A DNA stretch of 42,494 nucleotides from Lacicoccus halitifaciens (GCF_040544485.1 NZ_JBDZDV010000009.1:1-42494); one strand, 5' to 3'; shown: positions 1-9,087, counted from the stretch's first letter. Notes: generated from the sequence alone by a model not told the origin. Translations and numbers: made by a program.

Positions 1-20
1 TTTTTGTCTTATATTTATAT

Positions 21-65
21 AAAAATCCCCGGATTAAAATTCACATTTTAATCCGGGGATTTTTG
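21..65. terminator. Strong bidirectional terminator downstream of yhaM
   Basis: A near-perfect hairpin has arms AAATCCCCGGATTAAAAT and its complement around a short CAC-containing loop. It is flanked by an A run on the left and a T run on the right, so it can stop transcription from either side. It lies about 40 nt past the yhaM stop codon on the minus strand. Confidence 0.85.
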
Positions 66-103
66 GTTATGGGCGGGGACTTATGTCCCAGCCCCGTTTC
101 ATT

Positions 104-1042
104 TTAGAAGCTCTCAGGTTTATAAAGGTTCCTGTTTTCCAGAGGGAATATCCGTTCCGTAAACATGCCTTCTTTAGTGTTTTCCAGATGTTTATCCATC
201 ATCATCATCCGTGCATCGATATTGTCGATGAAGTGCAGGATTTCCGCCTCCTTCAACATCGGCACTTTCGGTGAACCGTACTCGAGCTTGCCGTGGTGCG
301 AGAGGATCAGGTGCTTCAACAGCAGCACTTCCTCCCCTTCAATCTCCAGTTCATCTGCAATTTTGGTGATCTCCTCCACTGCGATGACGATATGGCCGAT
401 CAGGTTGCCTTCCGTCGTATAAGTCGTCCCTATCGGTCCGGACAGCTCCTTCACTTTACCGATATCATGCAGGATGATGCCGCTGTACAGCAGGCTCCTG
501 TTCAATGACGGGTAGATGTCGCACAACGCTTCCGCCGTCCTCAGCATATAGTGTACATGGTATGCGAGACCGGAGACGAAGTCGTGATGGTTCGTCATTG
601 CGGCAGGATAAGTCAAAAACTCATTCTTATATTTTGAGAGAAGCTGACGGACGATGCGCTGAAGCGCACCGTTCTCTATCTTCAAAGTATAATCCAGTAT
701 GCTTTCAAGCAGCTCATCTTCATCCATCGGCGCTTTTTCGACAAAGTCCTTCGGCTGCAGTCCGTCCTGCTCCGTCGCGAGGCGGTACATCGCGATTTTC
801 ATCTGGCGTTTATTGCGGTAGTCGATGACGTCGCCCTTCACTTTGATCAGCGTCTCAGGAACAAGGGCTTCCATATCTTCCTTGGAGACCGTCCAGAGCT
901 TGGCTTCGATTTCGCCTGACTTGTCCTGCAGATACAGTGTCATGTAAGGTTTCCCCTGGGTGGTGACACCCTGCTGGCTTCTTTTGATCAGGTAGAAAGT
1001 TTCCACACTGTCCCCTGCTTTAAGATTTGCGATATTCGTCAC
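104..1042 (-). CDS. yhaM: 3'-5' exoribonuclease YhaM (Cbf1 family)
   Basis: This is a 312-aa cytoplasmic protein with an N-terminal OB-fold (about residues 10-90) and an HD hydrolase domain whose HDIGK motif is near residue 192. YhaM/Cbf1 proteins are 3'-to-5' exoribonucleases that trim RNA ends, and staphylococcal Cbf1 is about this long. Start choice: the GTG at 1042 has AGAGG 8 nt upstream, whereas the GTG at 1051 would sit on top of that ribosome site. The gene follows yhaN by 11 nt and is the last of a yhaO-yhaN-yhaM unit that ends at the hairpin at 21-65. Family assignment is firm; the start is inferred. Confidence 0.92.
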   Translation of the reverse strand: MTNIANLKAGDSVETFYLIKRSQQGVTTQGKPYMTLYLQDKSGEIEAKLWTVSKEDMEALVPETLIKVKGDVIDYRNKRQMKIAMYRLATEQDGLQPKDFVEKAPMDEDELLESILDYTLKIENGALQRIVRQLLSKYKNEFLTYPAAMTNHHDFVSGLAYHVHYMLRTAEALCDIYPSLNRSLLYSGIILHDIGKVKELSGPIGTTYTTEGNLIGHIVIAVEEITKIADELEIEGEEVLLLKHLILSHHGKLEYGSPKVPMLKEAEILHFIDNIDARMMMMDKHLENTKEGMFTERIFPLENRNLYKPESF

Positions 1043-1053
1043 AAAATTCACCT

Positions 1054-3984
1054 CTATTTAACTTTCTCTTTTAGTCTGATTGTCTGGCTGGAAGGTATTG
1101 CGGTGTCAAGGTTGCATGTGAAATAAAGGACCTGGTCTTTCACTTCGCTCCGCAGATAATCCATTATGATCTTCTTGCGCTCTTTATCGAAATGGACGAA
1201 TGCATCATCAATGATCAGCGGCAGTTTGTAATAGCCCTGCAGTGCCTGGATCAGGCTGAGCCGGAGACTGATGTAGAGCATCTCCTTCGTCGACTGCGAG
1301 AGCTCCAGAGGATGGAAGAGCTGGCCGTTCGAATGTCTGACGGTGATGCCATTGTCATCATAGATGACATTGATGTACCGGCCCTTGGTCACAAATTCGA
1401 ATATGCTCCTCGCTTCCTCGATGACAATCGGCAGACGCTCATCCTTGATCGCTTTTATATGAGTCTCGATGAGCAGCTGGATATATTTGAGCGACAGGTA
1501 ATCTTCCGAGAGGCCCTGGATCAGGCTCTTGCGCATTTCATACTCATGGTTGAGTTCGCTCAATTTGCCGTCGCTTTCCAGCACTTCGATTTCCTTGTTC
1601 AGTTTAGCAAGCACTTTCTGCTCATCCTGCACCAGTTCGTTGAAATGCTCAATCTGTTTATTGATGCCCTCTTCCTCTTCTTTCAGGTCCGCAAGCCTCA
1701 GGGAAGCAAGGTCGTTCCTTATATCATAATCGAACAGCTCTTCACTCAATTTTGCATCGAGCTCCCTGAACTGCTCCAGATTCTTCCGGTATTCTTCGGC
1801 TTTGCGTGCATGATAGTAGTAGTCATCCTCATTTTCTGCATCGACATGATCGAACAGTTCTCCGATCTCTCTGCCGGCTGAGGCCACTCTTTCTTGCATG
1901 ACGCTGATTTCATTTTCAAGCAGCTGGATCTGGTCGGAGAGATGATTGTAATTTGCGATATCCTCATTGAGTTCGGTGAGCCTTGAATTCACTTCATAGA
2001 AAATGGAAGCATCATTGTATGTGATGCCGAACCTTGAAATCTCAGCCTTCACTTCACGTTTGAACGCCTGCAGGCTTCTGATGACATTATCCTTCTCGAC
2101 GCTGTGCCTGTTGATCTGGTTGCGTTTTTGCTTGATATCGCGGATTGTATGGATCGCATCCACAATATATTTGTTTTCGATTTCAGGATTGATTTTAAGT
2201 TTCCGCTTCACTTCCAGAAGGTCGGTGTTCAGACGGTCATGTTCGGTTTCTTTCATCGCGAGTGTCTCTTTCAATTCTTCGATCTTCACATTGAGGGAAA
2301 TGCGTTTCGATTTCAGGGTGCGCAGATCCATCTTCAAATCCCTCGCATCATTCAGGTCGAAATCGATATCGTGTGCCTGTTTGATTCCTTCAATTTCGTC
2401 TCTCAGTTCCGCCACTTCATTTTCATAATCGGTCCGGAGACTCTCCTCCTCTTCCCTGTTCGTCAGGAAGAGTATGAGGAGCGCCGCCAGGCCGATTGCC
2501 GTGAACACCGTTCCCATGACCAGTGCGGAGTTGATGAAATAAAAGATCCCGATGCCGAGCGTGACCGCACTGATGGCGAGGACGAGGAAGGTCTGGTTCC
2601 TCTTTGCACGGTTGCGTTCCCGCTTCTCCCTCTCATATTCCTTTTCAATGAGCTGGAACATCTTGCCCTTTTCTTTAAGCTCGATCTCCTTGTCCAGCAC
2701 TTCCTTTTTGACCCTGATGCGCGCATCACTGATCTGGGCCGCCTCAAGCTCTGTGATTTCCTGGTCGAGCTGTCTGATGTCGGATTTGATATGTTCAACC
2801 TCGCGCACGAGATATTGCTCTTCGAGATTGACCTCGTCCAGTTTGGCAAGCAGTGCCTGCACTGATTCCCGGACGATGTTCGAGTCATCCACTTCGAGAT
2901 GCTCACTCTCCCAGCCGATGTCTTTCTGCAGCTGGACGATTTCGTCTTCGAGGGTTCCGATTGCATTGGTGAGGCGGGTGACTTCCAAATTCTTCTGTTT
3001 AATGTCAGGCTCCCGGGACTTGAGTGCCTCGAGATATTCAATATCTTCTGGCGCAGGCAGTTTGATCCGGTTGATTTCACTCTTCAATGATTTCAATTTT
3101 TCCAGACGGAGATCGATATCCTTAGCCGCCTGTTCGTAGCTGTTTTTCAATGACTCGTATCTTTCGATACCTTTTTCAGGGAATGTGGGGGGCGCGACAT
3201 TCAGTATGCCTTCAAGCGCCTTCCATTCTTTTATATCTCTGTGATACATGATTTCTTTCATCTTCTGTTTTCTAACGCTATCCAGCTGGTGCAGCGCATC
3301 CCGTTTGGCACTGATGCTCTCTTCATACTTCATCTGTTCAGTCGTCAGATGATTATAATTCGATTCCTCTGCTTCAAGTTTCCGGATCTTCTCGTTGATC
3401 TCGCGGAGTTCGACCAGTTCCTGATTGATTTTCGGATTGATCCCGTTTTTCTTATATAAATCCTTCAATTCCTGATCGATGGCCGAGAGCATCTCGTCAT
3501 ATTGATGGGAGCCAAGCGCCCCTGCACGGAGCAGATACTCCTGGAGTTTGTCTTCAGTCATATTCTTATGGATATCCTGGAGTCCGAGCACATCGAATGA
3601 AAATATGGAGCGGTATGTCCGTTTATCGATGAAGTTCATCTTCCTGACGAGCCAGTCTTCACTGCGTGAAGAACCGTCATTCAAGTATATCTTCACGTCG
3701 CCCTGGACTTTATTGCCTTTGACCCTTTCTATCTCGACCGGGCCTTCGCCGTCTTCGAAGTCGACGGTGAGTTTGCCGCCGTACATGTTGTGCATGCGCG
3801 GCTCGCGCCTCGGTTCAGCTTCTTTCCTAGTCGGAAAGCCGAAGAGGACAGAGTGGATGAATGACTGCATCGTGGATTTGCCCGCTTCATTTTCACCGAA
3901 TATCTGGACGAACTGATGGGGTGTCCTGATCTCGGTTTCTGCAATCTTCCCGTAACCGTATATATTTAATGATAGAATCTTCAT
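1054..3984 (-). CDS. yhaN: YhaN, Rad50/SbcC-like SMC ATPase with membrane hairpin
   Basis: This 976-aa protein has a Walker A motif GENEAGKST (residues 30-38), long coiled-coil arms, and a C-terminal ATPase half with a signature-like segment near 890 and Walker B LIIDDAF (923-929). Unlike Rad50 or SbcC, the middle carries two hydrophobic helices (about 465-484 and 487-507) where a zinc hook would be, so the coiled-coil tip is probably membrane-anchored. YhaN is known as the ATPase partner of the YhaO nuclease in Firmicutes. It starts 7 nt after yhaO with only a weak ribosome site, which suggests translational coupling. Its exact DNA substrate is not visible here. Confidence 0.9.
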   Translation of the reverse strand: MKILSLNIYGYGKIAETEIRTPHQFVQIFGENEAGKSTMQSFIHSVLFGFPTRKEAEPRREPRMHNMYGGKLTVDFEDGEGPVEIERVKGNKVQGDVKIYLNDGSSRSEDWLVRKMNFIDKRTYRSIFSFDVLGLQDIHKNMTEDKLQEYLLRAGALGSHQYDEMLSAIDQELKDLYKKNGINPKINQELVELREINEKIRKLEAEESNYNHLTTEQMKYEESISAKRDALHQLDSVRKQKMKEIMYHRDIKEWKALEGILNVAPPTFPEKGIERYESLKNSYEQAAKDIDLRLEKLKSLKSEINRIKLPAPEDIEYLEALKSREPDIKQKNLEVTRLTNAIGTLEDEIVQLQKDIGWESEHLEVDDSNIVRESVQALLAKLDEVNLEEQYLVREVEHIKSDIRQLDQEITELEAAQISDARIRVKKEVLDKEIELKEKGKMFQLIEKEYEREKRERNRAKRNQTFLVLAISAVTLGIGIFYFINSALVMGTVFTAIGLAALLILFLTNREEEESLRTDYENEVAELRDEIEGIKQAHDIDFDLNDARDLKMDLRTLKSKRISLNVKIEELKETLAMKETEHDRLNTDLLEVKRKLKINPEIENKYIVDAIHTIRDIKQKRNQINRHSVEKDNVIRSLQAFKREVKAEISRFGITYNDASIFYEVNSRLTELNEDIANYNHLSDQIQLLENEISVMQERVASAGREIGELFDHVDAENEDDYYYHARKAEEYRKNLEQFRELDAKLSEELFDYDIRNDLASLRLADLKEEEEGINKQIEHFNELVQDEQKVLAKLNKEIEVLESDGKLSELNHEYEMRKSLIQGLSEDYLSLKYIQLLIETHIKAIKDERLPIVIEEARSIFEFVTKGRYINVIYDDNGITVRHSNGQLFHPLELSQSTKEMLYISLRLSLIQALQGYYKLPLIIDDAFVHFDKERKKIIMDYLRSEVKDQVLYFTCNLDTAIPSSQTIRLKEKVK

Positions 3985-3991
3985 CTTTTCA

Positions 3992-5176
3992 CTACTTCCT
4001 CATCAGCATTTTCAAACGCTCTTCGCCAAGCTCCAGATAGTCTTCTTTTTCCAGTTCATTCATCGGCGGCAGCAGACGGTTGATTTTCGGGTCCATGTAC
4101 ATGCTGTTCAGGGCTTCCTTGAATATTTCATCATTGTCCGAATAACTTGCTTTTATGTCATTCAGTATTGCCGTCTGGTCCTGGTTTGCATAATCGATCG
4201 TCAATGAATCGATCCATATGAAGTCCTTCACATCCTGCTCATCCTCATGGAGCAGCAGAAGAAGTTCATTATAATCCGCTTCCGCCAGTTCATCATCCCC
4301 CTCGTGATGGAGCGTCAGCTGAATGATCTTCTTGCCGGCCTCGCGCAGCCGTGATTTGAATTCAACGATGGCCTGATATACATCATGCTTATCCAGGGCC
4401 GGCATATCAAGCGTGTATTCTGCAAAAGTGATTTCATGGACAGGGACGAATGTCGTGCTGAGGAAGACCTCATCCCCTTCGACAAGGAGAAATCCTTTAT
4501 CGCCGTACTCATTCCTGTTACGCCCCTGTATATTCCCGGGGTAATGGATCGGCGGGAGGTCCGAGAGCTGTTCCCTGACATGGATGTGCCCAAGCGCCCA
4601 GTAATGGTAGAGCTTGCTGTTGAGCGTCTCCAGGTTGAATTCCGTATAGCGTGCCTGCTTATGGCTCGAGTTTGCATAAGTGCCGTGCAGTATGCCGATA
4701 TGGATGCCCTCATTCAGATCATTGACCGGATAGTCATCGAGCTTGTTTTCATATGTATCGTCAAGGAAATAGCTGAAGCCGTGAAGGAAGATGCGTTCAC
4801 CCTTCGAGCTCACGGATTCGAATGTCTCCACCTGCTCCTTGAAGACACTCACGTTGTCCGGCCACTTCGTCTTCGCCTTTTCGGTGAGCGGATCATGGTT
4901 GCCGTGCAGCATATAGACGAATATGCCGTTATCCTTCAGACGTTCAAACTGCCGCTTCAAAAACGTTTCGGATTTCAGGGTGCGGTTTTCCTTGTCGAAG
5001 ACGTCACCGGCGATGATGATGAAATCCACCTGTTCTTTGATTGCAATATCGATCATTCTTGTCACGCTTTTATATGTACTTGAGATCAGATCCTCGAAGA
5101 TGTTCTTCGGCATCCTGGTCCGGGATTTGAACGGACTGTCCAGGTGCAGATCCGCACAATGTATAAATTTGACCAT
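3992..5176 (-). CDS. yhaO: YhaO, Mre11/SbcD-like metallophosphoesterase nuclease
   Basis: This 394-aa protein has the ordered calcineurin-like metal motifs of Mre11 nucleases: CADLHLD near the N-terminus, GDVFD, GNHD and GHIH. These coordinate two metal ions for DNA-end cleavage. The C-terminal 150 residues resemble the capping region of this family. The pairing with YhaN mirrors SbcD/SbcC, so the two probably form a repair nuclease complex. Start choice: the ATG at 5176 (MVKFIHCADLH) has GGGTG 6 nt upstream; the in-frame GTG at 5185 overlaps that site. It heads the yhaO-yhaN-yhaM unit. Confidence 0.9.
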   Translation of the reverse strand: MVKFIHCADLHLDSPFKSRTRMPKNIFEDLISSTYKSVTRMIDIAIKEQVDFIIIAGDVFDKENRTLKSETFLKRQFERLKDNGIFVYMLHGNHDPLTEKAKTKWPDNVSVFKEQVETFESVSSKGERIFLHGFSYFLDDTYENKLDDYPVNDLNEGIHIGILHGTYANSSHKQARYTEFNLETLNSKLYHYWALGHIHVREQLSDLPPIHYPGNIQGRNRNEYGDKGFLLVEGDEVFLSTTFVPVHEITFAEYTLDMPALDKHDVYQAIVEFKSRLREAGKKIIQLTLHHEGDDELAEADYNELLLLLHEDEQDVKDFIWIDSLTIDYANQDQTAILNDIKASYSDNDEIFKEALNSMYMDPKINRLLPPMNELEKEDYLELGEERLKMLMRK

Positions 5177-5230
5177 CAATTTCACCCACTTTGCTTTATA
5201 TGTTCATACACAACCAGTATACCAAATTTC

Positions 5231-5260
5231 AAAACAAAAGAGGCCTAAGAATAGACCTCT
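5231..5260 (-). terminator. Terminator after the yheA-like gene
   Basis: Read on the minus strand, a GAGG/CCTC-based hairpin with a loop of about 12 nt is followed by TTTTGTTTT. It lies 7 nt past the stop of the YheA-like gene and separates it from yhaO. Confidence 0.65.
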
Positions 5261-5266
5261 CAATGA

Positions 5267-5623
5267 TTAATTTTGGTTGTTGATTCCGTACAATTCTTCG
5301 ATCGGTTTCATGATGACACGATTCAAGTCCTGAATCAGCTGACTCATGTTCTGTTCAGCTTCCATCAAAGCTTTGATGTTCTCATCATTTTCTATTTCCG
5401 CAGCTGAGCTCTGTGCCTTCTGCACGTCTTCTTCAAGGATTTCCTCGCCCTGCATCTGCTTTTGCTGAAGCTCCATCTGCACCTGTCTGAATTCATCAAA
5501 CAATGCCTTGGATTCAGGGTTGCTGTTCACTTTCCCATAAAGTTCCTTCATATTGTTGAATTCATCTGATTCTCTTAATGCACTCTCGAGTGCATTGGCC
5601 TGATCGTATACATTTACTGACAT
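5267..5623 (-). CDS. yheA: YlbF/YmcA family protein, YheA-like
   Basis: This 118-aa, all-helical, highly charged protein has no membrane segment. The pattern SDEFNNMKELYGKV..DPES-like repeats followed by a Gln/Glu-rich helix is typical of the YheA/YmcA/YlbF family. Paralogues YlbF and YmcA act with YaaT on RNA processing in Bacillus; YheA itself has no firm role. The ATG at 5623 has AAGGAG 7 nt upstream; another ATG at 5626 is possible. It sits between the yhaO unit and the DUF445 gene as in S. aureus, and has its own terminator. Confidence 0.82.
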   Translation of the reverse strand: MSVNVYDQANALESALRESDEFNNMKELYGKVNSNPESKALFDEFRQVQMELQQKQMQGEEILEEDVQKAQSSAAEIENDENIKALMEAEQNMSQLIQDLNRVIMKPIEELYGINNQN

Positions 5624-5674
5624 CATAAAACTCCTTATTTTTTTGATGTGTCTACTGTAACATATTCTTTTAAT

Positions 5675-6805
5675 TTATAACAACACTACAACGATGCCCT
5701 GGAACAATCCGATGACCGCCCCCAGGATGAACCCGAGCAGCGTGATCATCTGGAACTCTTTTTTCGCAACATCCATGACAAGATTTTCAATGTGGGCAAG
5801 CTCAAAGCTGTCTATCTGCTTCTTGATCACTTCGGCAAGCTGAAGTTTATCCATAATCCTGCCCATATTGTGGGCCAGATAATTGATGGTGTTGTCTTTC
5901 AGCGTATACTTGCCGCGCTCTTTGAAAGAGTCAAAGAATTCCCTGTTGAATTCAATGATCGGCTTATCCAACAGACTGCGCACGTCGATGCGCGCCTCCA
6001 GTGCACTGCTGATGCTTGTGACGAGCCCGTCCTTGTCATCCTCGGACAGGAAGTCATTGACCGGCCTGCCCTTCACCCTCCTGTACTCTTCGATGATGAA
6101 CTTTTCCATGATATCCACCATTTTAGGATGATGGATCAATTTCACAAGCTCTTTTTGGATATTCAGGGTGATGCTCTCTTTCGTCATTAAATATTTCAGC
6201 GTTTTAGCAAGCCGCCCTCTCTTTTCTATGAACTCATCCGTCATCGTGTACAGATCTGCGTAGCCTTTGTCGGAGGTCATATATTCTTCGAGTTTGCGGG
6301 TGAGCTGGGGCTGGAGCCCCGCCACTTTCATGTCGATCGTATGCATGGCATCTCGCGGCATAAGGTCCTCTATCTTAGATATATAAAGTTTTTCACTTTC
6401 TTCCGATATCTTCTTCTCAAGTTCTGCATTGAATCCCCTGATCACTTTCTCACTCAGGTCCGGATGCAGCCGCTCAAGGAAGTAACCGATGCTGAGCTTC
6501 TCCTCTTCGATCGTGCTGATCTGCCTGTCGATGAAATTCATGATGAACCGGTCCGTTTCGGGACTTTTGACTTTATTTATGAAAACATCCGGTGTCAGCA
6601 GATGACCGGTGATGATCCTGCCGAGCTTCGTCGAAGCTTCGCTCCGACGGCTTGGTATGACGCCCGGTGTGAACGGCAGCTTGATGCCGAATAAATGCTT
6701 CGCCTCATAGGGGCGGAACAGCATCCTGATGGCAAGCATGTTCGTGAAGCCCGCAATCAATGATCCCGTCACCACCATGAATATGATCAATCCAATTGTA
6801 TTCAT
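5675..6805 (-). CDS. DUF445 (YheB-type) membrane protein
   Basis: This 376-aa protein has an N-terminal membrane helix (IGLIIFMVVTGSLIAGFTN) and a C-terminal one (LLGFILGAVIGLFQG). Between them is a long hydrophilic helical region, the architecture of DUF445/UPF0754 proteins. Function is unknown. Start choice: the ATG at 6805 is preceded by AGGGGAGG about 8 nt away. A longer reading frame from 6910 would begin upstream of the terminator hairpin at 6873-6905 and adds a non-conserved stretch, so it is rejected. Its neighbours match the S. aureus SA1664 position. Confidence 0.85.
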   Translation of the reverse strand: MNTIGLIIFMVVTGSLIAGFTNMLAIRMLFRPYEAKHLFGIKLPFTPGVIPSRRSEASTKLGRIITGHLLTPDVFINKVKSPETDRFIMNFIDRQISTIEEEKLSIGYFLERLHPDLSEKVIRGFNAELEKKISEESEKLYISKIEDLMPRDAMHTIDMKVAGLQPQLTRKLEEYMTSDKGYADLYTMTDEFIEKRGRLAKTLKYLMTKESITLNIQKELVKLIHHPKMVDIMEKFIIEEYRRVKGRPVNDFLSEDDKDGLVTSISSALEARIDVRSLLDKPIIEFNREFFDSFKERGKYTLKDNTINYLAHNMGRIMDKLQLAEVIKKQIDSFELAHIENLVMDVAKKEFQMITLLGFILGAVIGLFQGIVVVLL

Positions 6806-6872
6806 CCACTGCCTCCCCTGCCTGATCTCTTTCTTCACTTCGCAATAATACCATAAAAGCATCCGATTATTG

Positions 6873-6905
6873 AAAAAAAAGAGCAAAGCGTCATGCGCTT
6901 TGCCC
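6873..6905 (-). terminator. Terminator after the XRE regulator gene
   Basis: On the minus strand the stem GCAAAGCG/CGCTTTGC is followed by eight T residues. It lies just beyond the stop of the XRE gene (6928) and upstream of the DUF445 start, so the two are separate transcripts. Confidence 0.85.
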
Positions 6906-6927
6906 TTCATTTATGGGACCACAGAGT

Positions 6928-7383
6928 TTATACCGGCTGAAGATCCGTCTGCTTGTTGAAGAACGTCCTGATTTCGCGTTCGATGTATGAAGCATGCACC
7001 GGCTGGTTCTCGTCGTTCAATACTCTGTATATTTTATTGCCTTTGTTGAATTGAAGTTCATAGCCACTTCTTGTTTCAAGTGTTTCCCAGTACACTTTCT
7101 CGCTGTCGTAAAGCGGATATACACAATGGCCTCTGGATATCACCTGAGCGAGTTCCAGCGGATCTCCGGAGAATGTATTGGTCAATACTTCACTGTTCCT
7201 GAAAAGTGCACATAAAGAAATACATGTCGTCCAATTCGGCAAAATACGCTCTTTTTCGATCTGAACCAATGTCTTCTTTGATAATCCAATCGTGTGGCTC
7301 ATAGAGTCCTGTGTGTACCCGGCTTCGGTACGCACCATCTTGAACTTGGACTGTAAAGTTTCTATAAAAGCTTGCTTATCCAT
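6928..7383 (-). CDS. XRE-family DNA-binding regulator (SA1665-like)
   Basis: This 151-aa protein has an N-terminal helix-turn-helix of the XRE type (about residues 8-60; TQDSMSHTIGLSKKTLVQIEKE) and a C-terminal domain of about 80 residues with no recognised motif. The position between a DUF445 gene and AirSR is that of S. aureus SA1665, reported to bind mec operator DNA and modulate beta-lactam resistance. Orthology here rests on position and fold only. Start choice: the ATG at 7383 has AAAGGG 8 nt upstream; the GTG at 7392 overlaps it. Here a symporter gene separates it from airSR. Confidence 0.82.
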   Translation of the reverse strand: MDKQAFIETLQSKFKMVRTEAGYTQDSMSHTIGLSKKTLVQIEKERILPNWTTCISLCALFRNSEVLTNTFSGDPLELAQVISRGHCVYPLYDSEKVYWETLETRSGYELQFNKGNKIYRVLNDENQPVHASYIEREIRTFFNKQTDLQPV

Positions 7384-7481
7384 TTTAAACACCCTTTCAA
7401 AAATACAACGGCCTATCGCTGCCGACGATAACGTTAAAAAACTACACTTAAAATATAATAATATAAATTTACCAAAAATAA

Positions 7482-7538
7482 AAGAGTATACAAGATAAGT
7501 TCAATAAGTGTTCACTTATGGAAATCTTATATACTCTT
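7482..7538. terminator. Nested inverted repeat between symporter and XRE genes
   Basis: Outer arms of 15 nt (7482-7496 and 7524-7538) match with one mismatch. Inside lies a perfect ATAAGTG/CACTTAT hairpin (7504-7519). On the minus strand it is followed by TTATTTTT, so it probably ends the symporter transcript. The size and the hairpin-within-hairpin layout are unusual for a simple terminator. Confidence 0.6.
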
Positions 7539-7572
7539 ATTATTATACCACTTTTCCATATAAAGTGTAATA

Positions 7573-8865
7573 TTATGCTTGCTTCGCCGTCTCCGCCTTC
7601 TCCTCTTTCCTCGTCATCTGCTCATTCAGCACGACGGAGATCGCTGCATCACCCGTGATGTTCACGGCTGTACGGGTCATATCGAGCAGCCGGTCGATAC
7701 CGATGATGATGCCGATGGCTGCAGGGTCGAGGCCGACCGCGGTGAGCACCATCGCAAGCATGACCAGGCCGACGCCCGGGACACCCGCCGTTCCGATGCT
7801 CGCCACGACCGCAATGATGACGACAGTGATCATCTGCATGATGGTGAGGTCCACCCCGGACAGCTGTGCGATGAAGACCGTCGCCACCCCCTGCATGATC
7901 GCGGTGCCGTCCATGTTGATCGTCGCACCGAGCGGCTGGACGAAACTGGATACACCTTTCCTGACACCCAGGTTCTTCTGCGCAGTCTCCATCGATATCG
8001 GCAGTACAGCACTCGATGACGATGTACTGAATGCGACACCCATCGCCGGTGCGAAACCTTTGATGAACCAGATGAAACTACGTTTCGCAAGGAAGCGGAT
8101 GGCGCCGCCGTAAACGAATAAGAAATGTATGAACAGTGCGAGCAGCACACAGACGAAGTACATGCCGAGCTGCTGGATGGCACCGAATCCGGCCTGGACG
8201 AAAGCCGTCGCTACAAGGCCGAAGGCACCGATCGCTGCGAAGTATTTCATGATTGCAAGCACGATCCACATGACGACTTCATTGGCCTCTTCGAACAGCC
8301 TGATCAGTCCCGGCACTTTGTCTTTCACGGCAATCAATGCGATGCCGATGAATATCGCAAATGCGATGATCTGCAGCATATTCGCAGTCCCCATCGCTTC
8401 GATCACGTTGGTCGGGATGATGTTGATGATCGTCTGGTCGAATGTCTGGTTGATCGCTTCACCGGTCTCTCCTTCAAGCTCGGTTTCACGGTACTCCTCC
8501 ACTTCGGATGAAGAAAGAAGTTCTGATTGGCCTTCACCCGGCTGAAGCACGAGCGCGACGATGATCGCGATTGAGATGGCGATGGCGGTCGTCGTCAGAT
8601 AAAATGCCAGCGTCTTGATGCCGAGACTGCCCAGGGTCTTCGGATCCCCGACACCGACCACGCCGAGCACGATGGAAATGAATACGACGGGGACGACCAT
8701 CATGAATATCATGCTGAGGAACAGCTGCCCCACGACATTGAATATGTACTGATCGATCCACTGCACCCAAGCCTCGCCGGACATTGGGCTCAAGATGGAG
8801 CCGATGATGATGCCGGCAACCAGCCCGATGACAATATATAATGTTAAACGGTTACTTACTTTCAT
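7573..8865 (-). CDS. Dicarboxylate/amino acid:cation symporter (DAACS family)
   Basis: This 430-aa polytopic membrane protein has the two hallmark segments of the DAACS/GltPh fold: the serine-rich hairpin STSSSSAVLPIS and the NMDGT motif in the following helix. Both shape the substrate and sodium sites. Such proteins import glutamate, aspartate, C4-dicarboxylates or serine with Na+ or H+; the substrate cannot be told from sequence alone. An extra acidic loop (ELLSSSEVEEYRETELEGE) follows the third helix. The ATG at 8865 has AGGGAGGA 5 nt upstream, and a promoter at 8903-8931 supports this start over one at 8931. The gene lies between the XRE regulator and airSR. Confidence 0.9.
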   Translation of the reverse strand: MKVSNRLTLYIVIGLVAGIIIGSILSPMSGEAWVQWIDQYIFNVVGQLFLSMIFMMVVPVVFISIVLGVVGVGDPKTLGSLGIKTLAFYLTTTAIAISIAIIVALVLQPGEGQSELLSSSEVEEYRETELEGETGEAINQTFDQTIINIIPTNVIEAMGTANMLQIIAFAIFIGIALIAVKDKVPGLIRLFEEANEVVMWIVLAIMKYFAAIGAFGLVATAFVQAGFGAIQQLGMYFVCVLLALFIHFLFVYGGAIRFLAKRSFIWFIKGFAPAMGVAFSTSSSSAVLPISMETAQKNLGVRKGVSSFVQPLGATINMDGTAIMQGVATVFIAQLSGVDLTIMQMITVVIIAVVASIGTAGVPGVGLVMLAMVLTAVGLDPAAIGIIIGIDRLLDMTRTAVNITGDAAISVVLNEQMTRKEEKAETAKQA

Positions 8866-8902
8866 ATTATTCCTCCCTGATGCGTAGTGAAAACACTTCC
8901 AA

Positions 8903-8931
8903 ATTATACAGCGAAACAATTTTTTTAACAA
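8903..8931 (-). promoter_or_regulatory. Sigma-A promoter of the symporter gene
   Basis: Minus-strand -35 TTGTTA (8926-8931) is separated by 17 nt from a perfect -10 TATAAT (8903-8908). It places the transcript start about 30 nt before the ATG at 8865. Confidence 0.7.
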
Positions 8932-9047
8932 CTGAAACTTTTACAAATCCCGTCTCACCGGGCTGCAGGCGGATTTTGAGGGAGACGTCCCTTATTCATC
9001 GGCCGGTTGGAATTACATTTCCGATAACCTCTATATGTAGCTGCATC
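8932..9047. other. Intergenic stretch with two tandem dyads
   Basis: Between the airR terminator and the symporter promoter lie two inverted repeats: CGTCTC/GAGACG (8951-8987) and ATCGG/CCGAT (8998-9025). They sit upstream of the promoter, so they are not part of the symporter leader RNA from it. Operator or repeat-element remnants are both possible. I see no coding sequence. Confidence 0.4.
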
Positions 9048-9079
9048 AATAAAGGCACCGTCACTGAAATGACGGCGCC
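9048..9079 (-). terminator. Terminator after airR
   Basis: On the minus strand GGCGCCGTCA pairs with TGACGGTGCC around a 6-nt loop and is followed by TTTATT. It begins 9 nt past the airR stop codon. Confidence 0.8.
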
Positions 9080-9087
9080 CCGGAACA

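Noticed and set aside
2104..2865. 253-codon open frame on plus, opposite yhaN
   Set aside because: Antisense shadow of the coiled-coil coding region; no ribosome site or recognisable domain.
6806..6910. Longer N-terminus for the DUF445 protein
   Set aside because: It would begin upstream of the terminator of the preceding gene; the ATG at 6805 has a strong ribosome site and a membrane helix right after it.
8992..9035. Resemblance to the core of an FMN riboswitch (minus strand, AATTCCAACCGGC)
   Set aside because: Only one conserved block matches; the remaining RFN helices and a flavin gene are missing, and the segment lies upstream of the mapped promoter.
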